Shown: positions 31,827-38,172 of the stretch, piece after piece
Layout: every line of letters starts with the position of its first letter
How positions within the stretch are numbered: position 1 is the stretch's first letter
Assembly: GCA_902780565.1 (NCBI GenBank)
Contig: CACZGD010000005.1
Location: 1 to 41,299, forward strand
Reading direction: 5' to 3'
Origin: Oscillospiraceae bacterium
GTDB lineage: Bacteria > Bacillota > Clostridia > Oscillospirales > Acutalibacteraceae
DNA: 41,299 nucleotides
Program-made: the position numbers and the translations under genes
Notes under the pieces: model-generated
Databases searched by the model: none
Seen by the model: only the letters and a program-made list of their open reading frames with translations
Told to the model about the DNA's origin: nothing

Positions 31827-31855
31827 GCAAAGAAAAAAACGCCCGCAGGCGTTTT
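31827..31855 (-). terminator. Rho-independent terminator of the GH2-phosphoribosyltransferase operon
   Basis: AAAACGCC (31836-31843) pairs with GGCGTTTT (31848-31855) around CGCA. On the minus strand the stem is followed by T residues (TTTCTTTG). It lies eight bases after the phosphoribosyltransferase stop. Confidence 0.85.
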
Positions 31856-31863
31856 CTTCAAAC

Positions 31864-32418
31864 TCAAAGCGCGTTGCCGTCCTTATCGAACAGGGGCAGG
31901 ACCTCCAGGAACCGGATATCGTCCCGCTTTGCGGCGTCGCCCTCGGCCAGGATCGCAAGTCTGCCGACGATCTCGCCGCCGGCCTGACGGACCAGCTCCT
32001 CCATCGCGTGAAGGGATTCGCCGGTGGAGATCACGTCGTCCACAAGCAGGATGCGCTTGCCCTTCATGAGCTTCGCGTCCTCGATATCGAGGTACAGGGT
32101 CTGCTGCGCGTCCGTGGTGATGGAGCGGACCTCGGCCTTGAACACGCCGGTCATATAGAGCTTGACGCCCTTTCTGGCGACCATGTACTTCTTATCGCCG
32201 TGCTGACGTGCCATTTCGTGCGCCAGCGGAATGCCCTTGGCTTCCGCCGAGATCAGGTAGTCGTATTCGGGCGCAAGCTTCAGCAGATCCCTTGCGCAGG
32301 CAACGGTCAGCTCCTGATCGCCTATAATGACGAATGCGCCGATCTGCAGCTCGTCGTTGAGTTTGCACAGGGGGAGGTTCCGCTCGCACCCTGCGATGGT
32401 CATGGTATGGTATTGCAT
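31864..32418 (-). CDS. Purine-type phosphoribosyltransferase (Apt/Xpt-like)
   Basis: The 184-residue type I phosphoribosyltransferase carries the PRPP-binding loop RILLVDDVISTGESLHAMEE near 122-141 and DYLISAEAKGIPLAHEMA near 54. It resembles adenine or xanthine phosphoribosyltransferases and would make a nucleotide from a free base and PRPP. The N-terminal region (GCERNLPLCKLNDELQIG) is unlike standard Apt, so the base is uncertain and no symbol is given. AAAGGAG (32427-32433, minus) fixes the start. It follows the GH2 gene by 24 bases and shares its promoter and the terminator, an unusual pairing. Confidence 0.83.
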   Translation of the reverse strand: MQYHTMTIAGCERNLPLCKLNDELQIGAFVIIGDQELTVACARDLLKLAPEYDYLISAEAKGIPLAHEMARQHGDKKYMVARKGVKLYMTGVFKAEVRSITTDAQQTLYLDIEDAKLMKGKRILLVDDVISTGESLHAMEELVRQAGGEIVGRLAILAEGDAAKRDDIRFLEVLPLFDKDGNAL

Positions 32419-32442
32419 AGGTAAGACTCCTTTCAGTTTTCG

Positions 32443-34806
32443 TTATTCTACTTGAAGCGTGACCGTCTGCTCGCCGAGGTTTTCGGCTGCCACGGTGATC
32501 TTCACGTCTCCCTTGCCGCCGGTGGTGCGCACCCAGAAGGCGCGGTCGCCGCCGATCAGGGCGAAGCAGTCGGGGCCGATGAGCTTTGCGGGGCCTTCCA
32601 CCGTAACGCGCACGGCGTTGTTCGCGAAGGCAAGGCGGTTGTCGTGGTCGTCCAGCGCCAGCAGCTCCACGCGGGTCACGTCGTAGGTCGTATCGGGGCG
32701 CAGCACGCTGCTGTCCGCTTTTACGCTGAGGTGCATCTCGCTCACGGCGGTGCGGGTGATGGATTTCACCAGCTTGCCGTCCTTGTAGCCGTCGTAGCGG
32801 TATGTGACCTGCTCCACGCCCCAGTTTGCGAAGTACTTGGTCACGATATCATAGATCTGCTGGAACTTCATTTTGCCGTGCAGGAACGCGTAAACGACCT
32901 CGGCGTAATGCTGCGGCGGCATCAGGAAGCCGTGCTTGTTCGCGGCGCACAGGGCGTTTTTCAGCGCCTTGGCGGTCTTTTCGTCCAGCCCGTCGTTCCT
33001 GACGAGCGAATCGCCGATGAAATCATAGGGGGAGATCGGCGGGTGCGGGAGATGCGGATAGGCCTTTTTGTCCGGGTAGGCGGTGGACTTATACTCGCCG
33101 TTCTTGAAGACCTCCACGTAGTCGCAGTTCGTGAAGATATAGGTCTGCCCGATGATCGCGCCCGGGTACTCGCCGACGTCCATGGCGGAGGAGGACTCCA
33201 TCACGGGGAAGTCGTCCTGCTGCGAGGCGTAGACGTAGGCCGCGAGCTTCGGCACGCGGAACATATCCGTCACGCCGTGGTAGCAGATGCGGTCGCCGGA
33301 GCCGAAATCCTTGTGCGTGTTGTAGTCCGCCATGCACCAGCCGGTCGCGCCGGAGATGCGTTTGGAGCCGAACGCCGCGTTCTGGACCCGGAGGTGCCTG
33401 AGCGCGTGCTCGCAACGGATCTCCTCCCTGTCGAAGCTCTTGGTCGGGTACATGTGCCCGTTGTGCTCGGTAACGAGATAGGGCGCCTTGAAGCCCGTGA
33501 CGAGCCCGGAGGGCAGAAGCTTGATGAAGGACCCGGAATGGGAGAAATCGTTGAAGGTATACACGTCCTCCAGCAGGTGGCTGCGGGGCATGTTGCGCAC
33601 GCCGCCGGTCTGGCGGGTGGGATCGAGCTTATGCGCCAGGGCGTTCGTCTCGGCGTAGAATTCGTCGCAGTCGGACCCCTCGTTCACGCGCACGCCCCAC
33701 AGGACGACGCTGGGGTGGCTGCGGTCCCGGACGATCATATCGCGGATGTTGCCGATGCAGTTCTCGCGCCATTCCCCCTCGCCCAAATGCTGCCACGAGG
33801 GCATTTCGGTGAACACCAGCAGGCCGATCTCGTCGCACCGGTCAAGGAAGTGGACGGAGTCGGGGTAGTGGGCGGTACGCACGAAGTTGCAGCCGAGCTT
33901 GTATTTCAGCAGGTCCGCGTCCGCGATCTGCGCGGACTTCGGCATGGCGTTGCCCACGTACGGATAGGACTGGTGGCGGTTCAGCCCGACGAGCTGCAGC
34001 AGCCTGCCGTTCAGGAAAAAGCCGCGCTTCTGGAAGCTTGCCTCGCGGAAGCCGAAGCGGCGGGAGACGCCGTCTCCCTGATAGCTGACGGACAGGGTAT
34101 AGAGCTTGGGATCGTCGATATCCCACAGCTGCACGTCCTCCACCGCCCAGCTCACGCGCAGGACCTTGCCGTCGATCTCGGCGGTCTGCTCCCCGAGCAG
34201 GGTCTCCCCGTCGAACAGGCAGAGTTTCACTTCGCCTTTCGTCGGTTGGTTGAAACTGATATCCGCCTCGATCCTCTTTTTGGGCGCGAGCGCCCCGGGG
34301 GTCTTGACGAACAGGTCGGTGATATAGGTCGCCTCCACGGTCTCGAGCCACACCTCGCGGTAGATGCCGCCGTAGCACAGGTAATCCACCATATAGCCGA
34401 AGGGCGGGATCTCGGGCCGCTCGGTGCAGTCCAGCTCCACGGCGATCAGGTTCTCGCCTGGCTTCGCCGCGTCGGTGATATCCAGCACGAAGGGGGTGTA
34501 GCCGCCCTTATGCTCGCCGACGAAGGTCCCGTTGACGTAGACCCGCGCGTAGTTTGCCGCGCCCTCAAAGTGGAGAAGCTGCCTCCGCCCGTTTTCGAGC
34601 CCCGCGCCGTCGATTTCGACGGTCTTGCGGTAGCAGCAGACGAACTGATACAGCTTTTCGTTGAAATAGTTATAGGGGAGCTCCCGGTTGGTATGCGGCA
34701 GGTCCACGCTGACGAAGGCGTCGTCCGCGTAATCGGGCCGCGTCATCTCCGGCGAAAAGCGCTCGGCATAGCGCCAGTCGAAATTCAGATGGGTGATCGT
34801 TCTCAT
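32443..34806 (-). CDS. GH2 glycosidase (beta-galactosidase/beta-glucuronidase type)
   Basis: The 787-residue protein has the GH2 order: an N-terminal jelly roll (about 20-170), an Ig-like domain (about 175-270), a TIM barrel (about 275-560) and C-terminal beta domains. VGLNRHQSYP opens the barrel, WGVRVNEGSD near 370 holds the acid/base Glu, and YLVTEHNGHM near 447 probably holds the nucleophile Glu. There is no signal peptide, so it is cytoplasmic. Galactosidase is the default reading; other GH2 activities are possible. GGAGGGAA (34810-34817, minus) fixes the ATG at 34806. The gene leads an operon with a phosphoribosyltransferase and has a palindrome at its transcript start. Confidence 0.88.
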   Translation of the reverse strand: MRTITHLNFDWRYAERFSPEMTRPDYADDAFVSVDLPHTNRELPYNYFNEKLYQFVCCYRKTVEIDGAGLENGRRQLLHFEGAANYARVYVNGTFVGEHKGGYTPFVLDITDAAKPGENLIAVELDCTERPEIPPFGYMVDYLCYGGIYREVWLETVEATYITDLFVKTPGALAPKKRIEADISFNQPTKGEVKLCLFDGETLLGEQTAEIDGKVLRVSWAVEDVQLWDIDDPKLYTLSVSYQGDGVSRRFGFREASFQKRGFFLNGRLLQLVGLNRHQSYPYVGNAMPKSAQIADADLLKYKLGCNFVRTAHYPDSVHFLDRCDEIGLLVFTEMPSWQHLGEGEWRENCIGNIRDMIVRDRSHPSVVLWGVRVNEGSDCDEFYAETNALAHKLDPTRQTGGVRNMPRSHLLEDVYTFNDFSHSGSFIKLLPSGLVTGFKAPYLVTEHNGHMYPTKSFDREEIRCEHALRHLRVQNAAFGSKRISGATGWCMADYNTHKDFGSGDRICYHGVTDMFRVPKLAAYVYASQQDDFPVMESSSAMDVGEYPGAIIGQTYIFTNCDYVEVFKNGEYKSTAYPDKKAYPHLPHPPISPYDFIGDSLVRNDGLDEKTAKALKNALCAANKHGFLMPPQHYAEVVYAFLHGKMKFQQIYDIVTKYFANWGVEQVTYRYDGYKDGKLVKSITRTAVSEMHLSVKADSSVLRPDTTYDVTRVELLALDDHDNRLAFANNAVRVTVEGPAKLIGPDCFALIGGDRAFWVRTTGGKGDVKITVAAENLGEQTVTLQVE

Positions 34807-34819
34807 AGGTTCCCTCCGA

Positions 34820-34832
34820 TTGACAATGTCAA
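34820..34832. promoter_or_regulatory. Candidate operator of the GH2 operon
   Basis: The 13-base palindrome TTGACAATGTCAA lies just downstream of the -10 box of the GH2 promoter, at about +1 to +12, a typical repressor position. The protein that binds it is not known. Confidence 0.5.
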
Positions 34833-34837
34833 CTTTC

Positions 34838-34866
34838 ATTATATAACACATTGTAAAAAATAGCAA
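34838..34866 (-). promoter_or_regulatory. Promoter of the GH2 operon
   Basis: On the minus strand, TTGCTA (34861-34866), a 17-nt spacer and TATAAT (34838-34843) predict a transcript start near 34831. Confidence 0.78.
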
Positions 34867-34892
34867 GAGGAAAATGCCCGTCAAAATTTCTC

Positions 34893-34921
34893 TTGCCTTT
34901 TTCCGCAGAAAAGTATAAAAT
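34893..34921 (+). promoter_or_regulatory. Promoter of trkA-trkH
   Basis: TTGCCT (34893-34898), a 17-nt spacer and TAAAAT (34916-34921) lie about 40 bases upstream of the trkA ATG. Confidence 0.7.
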
Positions 34922-34961
34922 AATACAATCAGAGAAAATATGCGAAAACGGAGACGCTTTT

Positions 34962-36326
34962 ATGAAAATCATTATTGCCGGCTGCGGAAAGATCGGCACC
35001 GCGATCACGGCGGGCCTTGTGGGGGAGGGGCACGACATCACCGTGCTGGACGTGAAGGCCGCGGCTGTGGACAACCTTGTGAATATCTACGACGTGAACG
35101 GCCTGACCGGCAGCGCCACGGATTACGACGTGCTGACTGAGGCCGAGACCGGAAAATCGGACCTGTTCATCAGCGTGACGGAAAAGGACGAGATGAACAT
35201 GCTGGCCTGCTTTTTCGCGCGCAGGCTCGGGGCGAAGCACACCATCGCCCGCATCCGCACCACGGACTATAACGAGGGGGACATCTCCTTTATCAAGCAG
35301 GAGCTGGAGCTTTCCATGGTGCTCAATCCCGATCATCTGGCGGGGCGGCAGGTGTTCAACCTCCTGCGGCTGCCCTCCGCCGCGCGCATCGAGACCTTTT
35401 CCACCAAGAACATCGAAATGGTGGAGCTGCGCCTGAAGGCGGATAACCCCGCCTGCGGACTGACGCTGTGGGAGCTGCGCGAAAAATATAAGGGGCTGTT
35501 CCTGATCTGCTACGTGCAGCGCGGCGGGGACGTCGTGATCCCGGACGGCCGCTTCACCCTGCAGGCGGAGGATAAGATCGGCGTGATCGCCTCCCCGGCG
35601 GAGATGCAGCGTCTGCTCAAGAAGATGAACCTGACCACCAAAACCGCCCGCGCCATCATGATCCTCGGCGGGAGCCGCGCCGCCTATTACCTTGCGCGGC
35701 GGCTGGATTTCATCGGCAACGGCGTGAAGATCATCGACAAGGACCGCGCCCGCTGCGAGGAGCTGGCGGACCTGCTGCCCTCCGTTTCCGTCGTCGAGGG
35801 CGACGGGACGCATCAGGATTTCCTGTTCGAGGAGGGCATCCGGAGCGTGGACGCCTTTGTGGCGCTGACCGGCACGGACGAGGAGAACATCCTGCTTTCG
35901 GTCTTCGCCGCCTCCATCGGCGTCCGGCGCGTGATCACCAAGGTCAACCGCACGGAGCTGATGAGCATCGCGGGCGACCTGGGGCTGGATACGGTGATCT
36001 CGCCGAAAAAAGCGGTCACGGACGTGGTGACGCGCTACGTGCGCGCGCTGAAGACCGCCGAGGGAAGCAAGATCGAAACGCTTTACCGCATTGCGGACGA
36101 AAAGGCGGAGGCCGTGGAATTCGTGGTCTCGCCGGAATTCAAGGGCATCGGCGTCAAGCTGCGCGACCTGATGCTGCAGCCGAACACCCTGATCGCGGGC
36201 ATCACGCGCGGCAGAAAGACCCTGATCCCCACCGGTGACGACGCGATCGAGGCCGGGGACCGGGTGATCGTGGTCACCGCCGGGCGCAGCCCGAGCGAGC
36301 TGTCCGATATCATGCGCCGGGGGTAA
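34962..36326 (+). CDS. trkA: Trk system potassium uptake protein TrkA
   Basis: The 454-residue cytoplasmic regulator of K+ uptake has two tandem RCK modules: TrkA-N 1 beginning MKIIIAGCGKIGTAIT (the GxGxxG nucleotide site) with TrkA-C near 145-215, then TrkA-N 2 from about 227 (AIMILGGSRAAYYLARRL) with TrkA-C near 370-454. It binds NAD(H)/ATP and gates TrkH. CGGAG about nine bases upstream fixes the start. Three bases separate it from trkH, so they form an operon. Confidence 0.95.
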   Translation: MKIIIAGCGKIGTAITAGLVGEGHDITVLDVKAAAVDNLVNIYDVNGLTGSATDYDVLTEAETGKSDLFISVTEKDEMNMLACFFARRLGAKHTIARIRTTDYNEGDISFIKQELELSMVLNPDHLAGRQVFNLLRLPSAARIETFSTKNIEMVELRLKADNPACGLTLWELREKYKGLFLICYVQRGGDVVIPDGRFTLQAEDKIGVIASPAEMQRLLKKMNLTTKTARAIMILGGSRAAYYLARRLDFIGNGVKIIDKDRARCEELADLLPSVSVVEGDGTHQDFLFEEGIRSVDAFVALTGTDEENILLSVFAASIGVRRVITKVNRTELMSIAGDLGLDTVISPKKAVTDVVTRYVRALKTAEGSKIETLYRIADEKAEAVEFVVSPEFKGIGVKLRDLMLQPNTLIAGITRGRKTLIPTGDDAIEAGDRVIVVTAGRSPSELSDIMRRG

Positions 36327-36329
36327 GCC

Positions 36330-37772
36330 ATGAACAGACGGATGATTCTATATATGCCCCTGCAGATCCTGAAGGTGGCGGCGCTCGTGCTGCTGCTGCC
36401 CGCCGCGGTGGGGCTGATATACGGCGAGGTGCGCGACGCGCTGGTCTATCTCGGCGTCGCCGTCACGGTGGTCGTCTGCTCCTTCCTCGGGCAGCGGATC
36501 GTGGAGCCGCGCTCCAAGGTGACTTATGCGCGCGAGGGCTTTGTGATCGTGGCGCTCACCTGGGTCATGATGAGCGTGGTCGGCGCCCTGCCCTTTATCA
36601 TCACCGGGGATATCCCGCGCTTCGAGGACGCGCTGTTTGAGTCCATGAGCGGCTTCACCACCACCGGCGCTTCCATTTTGACGGACGTAACCGCGCTGTC
36701 GCACGCGAACCTGTTCTGGCGCAGCTTCACCCACTGGCTCGGCGGCATGGGCATCCTGGTGTTCGTGATGGCGATCACCAGCATGGGCGAGCGCCCGATC
36801 CACATCATGCGCGCCGAAATGCCCGGACCCATCGTCGGCAAGCTGGTGCCGAAGGCCAAGGAGACTGCAAAGATCCTGTATCTGATCTATCTCGTCATGA
36901 CGGCGCTGGAGATCGTGCTGCTGCTTGCGGGCGGCATGCCCGTGTTCGATTCCTTCGTGCACGCGTTCGGCACGGCCGGTACCGGCGGCTTCGGCGTCCG
37001 GCCGGATTCCTTCGTCGGCTATTCGCCCTATCTACAGTGGGTCGTCACCGTGTTCATGTACCTGTTCGGCGTGAACTTCAACATTTATTATCTGATCCTC
37101 GTCAAAAAATTCTCGCAGGCGGTCCGCTCGTCGGAGCTGTGGGCGTACGCCGCCGTCGGCATCGTCTCCGCGCTCGCGATCACCTGGAACATCCGGTCCA
37201 TGTATGCGACCTTCGGCGAGTCCCTGCGCCACGCGGCGTTTCAGGTCAGCTCCATCGTGACCACAACGGGCTTCTCGTCCACGGATTTTGACCGCTGGCC
37301 GGACTTCTCCAAAATGATCCTGCTGCTGCTCATGTTCATCGGCGCCTCGGCGGGCTCCACGGGCGGCGGCCTGAAGGTCTCACGCGTGCTGATCCTGCTC
37401 AAATCCGTCCATCGCGAGATCATGAAGGCCCTGCATCCCAGAAGCGTGCGCGGGCTGCGCTTTGAGGGCAAAAAGCTGGACGAAGCCGTCGCGCGCAGCA
37501 CGCTGAGCTACTTCGCGCTCTACATGGTCTGTCTTGCCGTGTGCATCCTGATCGTCAGCTTCGACGGCTTTGGGCTCGAGACCTCGCTGTCCGCGTCCGT
37601 CGCCTGCTTCAACAACATCGGCCCCGGCTTCGGGTCGGTGGGACCGATGGCCTCCTACGCGTCGCTGTCGGTGCTGTCAAAGCTCACGCTCACGCTTGCC
37701 ATGCTCCTCGGGCGGCTCGAGATCCTGCCAGTGGTGCTGGCCTTCGCGCCCGCAACCTGGCAGAGAAAATAA
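36330..37772 (+). CDS. trkH: TrkH family potassium uptake membrane protein
   Basis: The 480-residue polytopic membrane protein is the K+-conducting subunit. The four pore-loop selectivity segments are visible: SGFTTTGAS near 108, GTAGTGGFG near 215, VTTTGFSST near 312 and NIGPGFGSVG near 428. It starts three bases after trkA, and a GGGGGT just before the ATG serves as a weak Shine-Dalgarno. It ends at 37772, ahead of a hairpin in which the next promoter is nested. Confidence 0.96.
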   Translation: MNRRMILYMPLQILKVAALVLLLPAAVGLIYGEVRDALVYLGVAVTVVVCSFLGQRIVEPRSKVTYAREGFVIVALTWVMMSVVGALPFIITGDIPRFEDALFESMSGFTTTGASILTDVTALSHANLFWRSFTHWLGGMGILVFVMAITSMGERPIHIMRAEMPGPIVGKLVPKAKETAKILYLIYLVMTALEIVLLLAGGMPVFDSFVHAFGTAGTGGFGVRPDSFVGYSPYLQWVVTVFMYLFGVNFNIYYLILVKKFSQAVRSSELWAYAAVGIVSALAITWNIRSMYATFGESLRHAAFQVSSIVTTTGFSSTDFDRWPDFSKMILLLLMFIGASAGSTGGGLKVSRVLILLKSVHREIMKALHPRSVRGLRFEGKKLDEAVARSTLSYFALYMVCLAVCILIVSFDGFGLETSLSASVACFNNIGPGFGSVGPMASYASLSVLSKLTLTLAMLLGRLEILPVVLAFAPATWQRK

Positions 37773-37791
37773 AAAAATCCGAAAAGTTCGC

Positions 37792-37820
37792 AAAATCCCC
37801 TTGACAAGAGGGGATTTTTG
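37792..37820 (+). terminator. Terminator of trkA-trkH with a promoter box in its loop
   Basis: AAAATCCCC (37792-37800) pairs with GGGGATTTT (37810-37818), followed by T5 in total (37815-37819). The 9-nt loop holds TTGACA, the -35 box of the next promoter. Confidence 0.7.
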
Positions 37821-37828
37821 TGTATAAT
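37801..37828 (+). promoter_or_regulatory. Full-consensus sigma-A promoter of the candidate small RNA
   Basis: TTGACA (37801-37806), a 16-nt spacer and TATAAT (37823-37828) match the consensus exactly at both boxes. The predicted start is near 37834. No coding sequence follows within 330 bases. Confidence 0.82.
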
Positions 37829-37837
37829 AAGAAACGT

Positions 37838-37855
37838 AGTTAGCAATCGCTAACT
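37838..37855. promoter_or_regulatory. 18-bp perfect palindrome, candidate metalloregulator operator
   Basis: AGTTAGCAATCGCTAACT is a perfect inverted repeat around an AATC centre, at about +5 to +22 of the consensus promoter. The TTAGC-N4-GCTAA form resembles sites of DtxR-family iron/manganese regulators. This fits the neighbouring Mn2+ riboswitch and cation ATPase but is inference. Confidence 0.6.
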
Positions 37856-37913
37856 CAAACCAATTCGTTCGTTTCTCTTATCAGGTATAAAACTCCATTC
37901 AACTCACGGCAGG

Positions 37914-37945
37914 GCGGCGCTTCGGGCGCCGCTTTGTCGTTTTTC
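37914..37945 (+). terminator. Terminator of the candidate small RNA
   Basis: GCGGCGC (37914-37920) pairs with GCGCCGC (37926-37932) around TTCGG and is followed by TTTGTCGTTTTT. Confidence 0.75.
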
Positions 37946-37968
37946 GGCGCGGATTTTGGGAAAAGGAC

Positions 37969-37997
37969 TTGACGCGCCGTCCAAAGTATGGTAGAAT
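37969..37997 (+). promoter_or_regulatory. Promoter of the riboswitch-ATPase transcript
   Basis: TTGACG (37969-37974), a 17-nt spacer and TAGAAT (37992-37997) predict a start near 38004, directly at the 5' edge of the riboswitch. Confidence 0.8.
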
Positions 37998-38005
37998 AGC
38001 AACGA

Positions 38006-38136
38006 TTAAAGGGGAGTAGCTTAAGGACCGCGGTCCGAGCTGATCGTCAACAACCGGCGGCAACGCCTGGCGATCCGCCCATTCCGGTAGCAAGACCTTT
38101 GACCGCAAAACTCTGTGGTCAAGGGTCTGTTTTATT
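38006..38136 (+). ncRNA. yybP-ykoY family (Mn2+) riboswitch with terminator expression platform
   Basis: P1 pairs TTAAAGG (38006-38012) with CCTTTGA (38096-38102). Inside it the conserved GGGGAGTAGC (38011-38020) is followed by a stem containing GGACC-GC-GGTCC. The second arm is closed by GATCG/CGATC, with CGTCAACAACCGG and GCAACGCC as in yybP-ykoY RNAs. Next, GACCTTTGACC (38094-38104) can pair with GGTCAAGGGTC (38117-38127), followed by TGTTTTATT, a terminator. Bases 38096-38102 belong to both P1 and the terminator, so the two structures exclude each other: ligand binding should stabilise P1, disrupt the terminator and turn the ATPase on. Mn2+ as ligand comes from knowledge of the family. 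Confidence 0.88.
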
Positions 38137-38172
38137 AAGTGCAGACCCGAGACTATGAAAGGATGAAAAACC

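Larger units (their letters stand above)
37834..37945 (+). ncRNA. Candidate ~110-nt small RNA or leader RNA, no ORF
   Basis: The transcript expected from the promoter at 37801-37828 contains no ATG. It begins with the 18-bp palindrome and ends at a GC-rich hairpin (7-bp stem 37914-37920/37926-37932) followed by TTTGTCGTTTTT, a Rho-independent terminator. A short independent RNA is the simplest reading. It could also be a leader whose downstream gene was lost, or an extra attenuator ahead of the riboswitch. I recognise no Rfam family in it. Confidence 0.5.

Noticed and set aside
32452..34863. An 803-codon open frame on the plus strand
   Set aside because: It is a mirror of the GH2 gene with no motifs and no ribosome site.
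34893..34961. N-terminal extension of trkA
   Set aside because: It would begin within the promoter; the RCK fold starts at MKIIIAGCG (34962) with a Shine-Dalgarno in front.
38006..38136. T-box or other leader families
   Set aside because: No tRNA-like specifier or AGGGTGG T-box is present. The GGGGAGTAGC, GTCAACA and GCAACGCC elements match yybP-ykoY better.
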